From Bacillota bacterium (lineage in GTDB: Bacteria > Bacillota > Clostridia > Peptostreptococcales > Anaerovoracaceae): a stretch of DNA of 8,578 bases. The stretch spans positions 1 through 8,578 of the forward strand of contig JAQXSU010000230.1 in assembly GCA_029219125.1 (NCBI GenBank), given 5' to 3'. Positions 7,048-8,578 of this stretch are shown in pieces (the stretch's first letter is position 1; each line of letters begins with the position of its first letter). The notes beneath the pieces are model-generated. The model was not told where the DNA came from and searched no databases. It saw only the letters and a list, made by a program, of their open reading frames with translations. A program made the translations under genes and the position numbers.

Positions 7048-7962
7048 GTGAAAAATGAAACAACAATCCCAATCATTACAGCTGCAGCAGGAAATGTGAT
7101 CTGGGGATTCAGCTTTTTATTCGCCAGGATCGCGATGAAAACCGCACCTGTGGTGGTGTACCTTTCAATACGGTTTATTCTTGCCTTTCTTCTTCTGAAT
7201 ATATTCATTCTGTCAGGAAAAGAAAAGGTTTCATTTCGCGGAAAGAAGATTATGCCGCTGCTGCTTCTGTCAGTTGCGGAACCAATCTACTTTTATTTTG
7301 AGACCTTTGGCATCGTTTATACCAATGCCACATTTGCAGGTGTGATCCTTGCAGTGGTTCCGGTGGTCTCACTGGCGGCGGCAGCGCTTGTTCTAAAGGA
7401 ATATCCCACCCGCAGGCAGACTTTGTTCTGCATCCTTCCGGTGGCAGGTGTCATACTGATGACCATATCCGGAAAAGAGATGGGAATCATCCGGCCAATC
7501 GGGGTCTTTCTGCTGATCTGCTGCTGTCTGACTTCTGCAGTATATAAGATAGCAAATCGAAAATCTGCGGAGGAGTTTACCACCTTTGAGAGAACCTATT
7601 TCGTCATTCTGATCTGTGCCGTATGGTTTACGATGGCAGCGGTTCGGGAAACCGGCGGTAATCTGTCCGAATATCTCGCCCCGCTGCAAGTGCCTTCCTT
7701 CGTGGTTGCTGTGATCATACTGAGTGTATTCTGCTCTGTGGCAGCAGGACTTCTGGTAAATTATGCAGCAGCCAGAATGCCCGTAGTGAACCTGGCTACA
7801 TTCGGAACACTGACATCGGTTGTGGCAGCTTTTGCCGGGATCCTCTTTCTGGATGAGCCCATGTCAGCCATGTCGCTGGCAGGTACACTGCTGATTCTTT
7901 ACGGCATCTGGCAGGTGACCAGGCCGGAAAACGCCGAAGCAGAAGGAGAGCGGTCTGAGTGA
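7048..7962 (+). CDS. EamA/DMT-family transporter
   Basis: This 304-residue integral membrane protein has about ten helices arranged as two EamA repeats, at about 11-140 and 150-292. The first repeat begins AGNVIWGFSFLFARIAM, and its fourth/fifth helix region reads YTNATFAGVILAVVPVVSLAAAALVLKEYPT. The second repeat ends with the family pattern VVNLATFGTLTSVVAAFAGILFLDEPMS followed by the last helix LAGTLLILYGIWQV. Drug/metabolite transporters of this type usually export amino acids or other metabolites; the substrate is not predictable. The GTG start is chosen because the upstream ATG at 7000 lies in the promoter -10 box. The gene has its own promoter and diverges from the ABC-F gene. No terminator is evident before the next promoter. 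Confidence 0.9.
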   Translation: MKNETTIPIITAAAGNVIWGFSFLFARIAMKTAPVVVYLSIRFILAFLLLNIFILSGKEKVSFRGKKIMPLLLLSVAEPIYFYFETFGIVYTNATFAGVILAVVPVVSLAAAALVLKEYPTRRQTLFCILPVAGVILMTISGKEMGIIRPIGVFLLICCCLTSAVYKIANRKSAEEFTTFERTYFVILICAVWFTMAAVRETGGNLSEYLAPLQVPSFVVAVIILSVFCSVAAGLLVNYAAARMPVVNLATFGTLTSVVAAFAGILFLDEPMSAMSLAGTLLILYGIWQVTRPENAEAEGERSE

Positions 7963-7974
7963 CCACATGAAAAA

Positions 7975-8003
7975 TTGACAAATGTCAGCTTTTCGAGTAA
8001 TAT
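7975..8003 (+). promoter_or_regulatory. Promoter with palindromic operator for the truncated SorC-type regulator
   Basis: A perfect TTGACA (7975-7980) is followed after 17 bases by TAATAT (7998-8003). The -35 box is part of an inverted repeat TGACA-AA-TGTCA (7976-7987), well placed for a repressor to block polymerase. SorC-family regulators often control their own promoters, so autoregulation is plausible but not shown. Confidence 0.7.
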
Positions 8004-8044
8004 ATGGAAAAGTTCAGTTTTAAGACAGCATTTGGAGGCAGAAC

Positions 8045-8398
8045 ATGATACCGGAAGAACAGAAAATAGAGCGCATGATCGCCGTGGCGCGCATGTACTA
8101 TGAAGAGGATATGAATCAGAACCAGATTGCGAAAAAGCTGGGAATCTCCAGGCCTCTTGTCAGCGTACTTCTGAAGGAGGCCAAGGCTTGCGGAATCGTG
8201 AAGATTACCATTAACGATATCAACATTAACCGGGAAAAGATCACCCGGTTCCTGAAAGAACGTTTTTTCCTGGAGCAGGTGATTCTGGTGCCCGATGGTG
8301 CCAATGACGGAGAAACCAACCGGTCAGTGGCATCGGAGGCATATTTTAAATGTTTCAGTGAAAAGAATGCGCCAAAAAAGGGGGAATGCAGTTCATAG
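8045..8398 (+). CDS. Truncated SorC-family transcriptional regulator (HTH only; probable gene remnant)
   Basis: This 117-residue product matches the N-terminus of SorC/DeoR-type sugar-responsive regulators, which are normally about 310-330 residues. Visible are the opening IERMIAVARMYYEEDMNQ (8-25), a helix-turn-helix with QNQIAKKLGISRPLVSVLLKEAKACGIV (25-52), and the start of the sugar-binding domain, LKERFFLEQVILVP (70-83). Homology appears to stop at about residues 100-110. The final codons (G113 onward) lie in the hairpin at 8381-8423 that terminates the neighbouring tRNA, and the stop is in its loop. The effector-binding domain is therefore missing. The promoter and ribosome binding site (GGAGG, 6 bases before ATG) are intact, so a DNA-binding fragment may still be made. 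It is more likely a decaying gene cut by a rearrangement than a designed short regulator. Confidence 0.75.
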   Translation: MIPEEQKIERMIAVARMYYEEDMNQNQIAKKLGISRPLVSVLLKEAKACGIVKITINDININREKITRFLKERFFLEQVILVPDGANDGETNRSVASEAYFKCFSEKNAPKKGECSS

Positions 8399-8424
8399 AA
8401 TGTTATCCGTTACTGCATTCCCCA
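8374..8424 (-). terminator. Intrinsic terminator of the tRNA-Arg gene
   Basis: An 11-bp perfect inverted repeat, GGGGAATGCAG (8381-8391) and CTGCATTCCCC (8413-8423), extends to 12 bp with T8392-A8412. On the minus strand it is followed by C and six Ts (8379-8374). It begins 9 bases after the tRNA CCA end. The plus-strand tail is only ATTCTTT, so it would work weakly for the regulator remnant. Confidence 0.8.
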
Positions 8425-8432
8425 TTCTTTGC

Positions 8433-8507
8433 TGGTATCCCCGGCCGGAATCGAACCGGCAACGATGCTTTAGGAGAGCACTGTTATATCCATTTAACTA
8501 CGGAGAC
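8433..8507 (-). tRNA. tRNA-Arg, anticodon CCU
   Basis: The minus strand folds as a 75-nt cloverleaf with encoded CCA (8435-8433). It has acceptor stem GTCTCCG/CGGGGAT, D stem GTTA/TAAC, anticodon stem GTGCT/AGCAT around the loop CTCCTAA, and T arm GCCGG-TTCGATT-CCGGC. The anticodon CCT (8474-8472) reads the arginine codon AGG. The first acceptor pair is an unusual G1-U72 wobble and T4-G69 is another wobble; the rest pairs well. I see no convincing promoter just upstream on the minus strand, so it may belong to a transcript starting beyond the window. Confidence 0.9.
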
Positions 8508-8533
8508 ATATTAAGTTGTATGTGGTCTTAGTT

Positions 8534-8571
8534 GTTAAATGGATTATTTGTATGTGCTCTCCTAAAGCATC
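8534..8571 (+). repeat. Inverted, diverged copy of the tRNA-Arg D-arm and anticodon arm
   Basis: Two blocks repeat the tRNA sequence in the opposite orientation. GTTAAATGGAT (8534-8544) matches the minus strand of 8498-8488, and the 18-base block GTGCTCTCCTAAAGCATC (8554-8571) matches the minus strand of 8481-8464. Between the blocks the tRNA has 6 bases and the copy has 9 (TATTTGTAT). The 3' half of the D stem (TAAC) is lost, so I do not call it a functional tRNA. The window ends before a T arm could be seen. It may be a tRNA fossil, an integration scar or a foldback-copy event. Confidence 0.8.
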
Positions 8572-8578
8572 CGCTTTG

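Noticed and set aside
8509..8514. TAATAT on the minus strand as a tRNA promoter -10 box
   Set aside because: It ends two bases from the mature tRNA 5' end, so transcription would start inside the tRNA.
8464..8571. Reading the inverted tRNA repeat as a CRISPR or transposon end
   Set aside because: There are only two copies, both identifiable as tRNA-Arg sequence, with no spacers, integrase or transposase in the window.

Overview
The window looks like chromosomal DNA from a low-to-moderate GC Firmicute, most likely a gut-type clostridium of the Lachnospiraceae. The grounds are strong GGAGG-type ribosome binding sites, one TTG and one GTG start, extended -10 promoters, CCA encoded in the tRNA gene, and the protein families present. 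This placement is an inference from style, not a database match.

Bases 1-2880 hold the end of a same-strand operon. It has the last 37 codons of an unrecognised gene, a sodium:solute symporter (SSS family), a RimJ/RimL-type GNAT acetyltransferase that overlaps the symporter by 4 bp, and a membrane-anchored SanA/YdcF-type DUF218 protein that overlaps the acetyltransferase by 14 bp. An intrinsic terminator with a GAAA loop (2849-2880) closes this unit. The ribosome binding site of a cysteine desulfurase-like class V aminotransferase (2894-4060) begins one base after its T-tract. A separate extended -10 promoter then precedes a lipoprotein of unknown function with a long acidic linker (4171-5028).

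A bidirectional terminator (5073-5111) separates the lipoprotein from a convergent Uup-like ABC-F ATPase on the minus strand (5101-6915). The ABC-F gene and a plus-strand EamA/DMT transporter (7048-7962) diverge from overlapping promoters at about 6955-7001. For both genes, the longest open frame starts at or upstream of the promoter -10 box, so I chose shorter starts with good ribosome binding sites.

The right end (7963-8578) is the unusual part. A TTGACA-17-TAATAT promoter with a TGACA-AA-TGTCA palindrome on its -35 box drives a SorC-family regulator that has lost nearly all of its sugar-binding domain. Its last codons are formed by the terminator hairpin of a minus-strand tRNA-Arg(CCU) gene. 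Upstream of that tRNA lies an inverted, diverged copy of its D-arm and anticodon arm, with 11 and 18 bp perfect blocks. The truncated regulator and the inverted tRNA fragment together suggest a rearrangement or element-integration scar at this tRNA locus. I see no integrase, transposase or CRISPR array in the window, and no clearly new multi-gene system.
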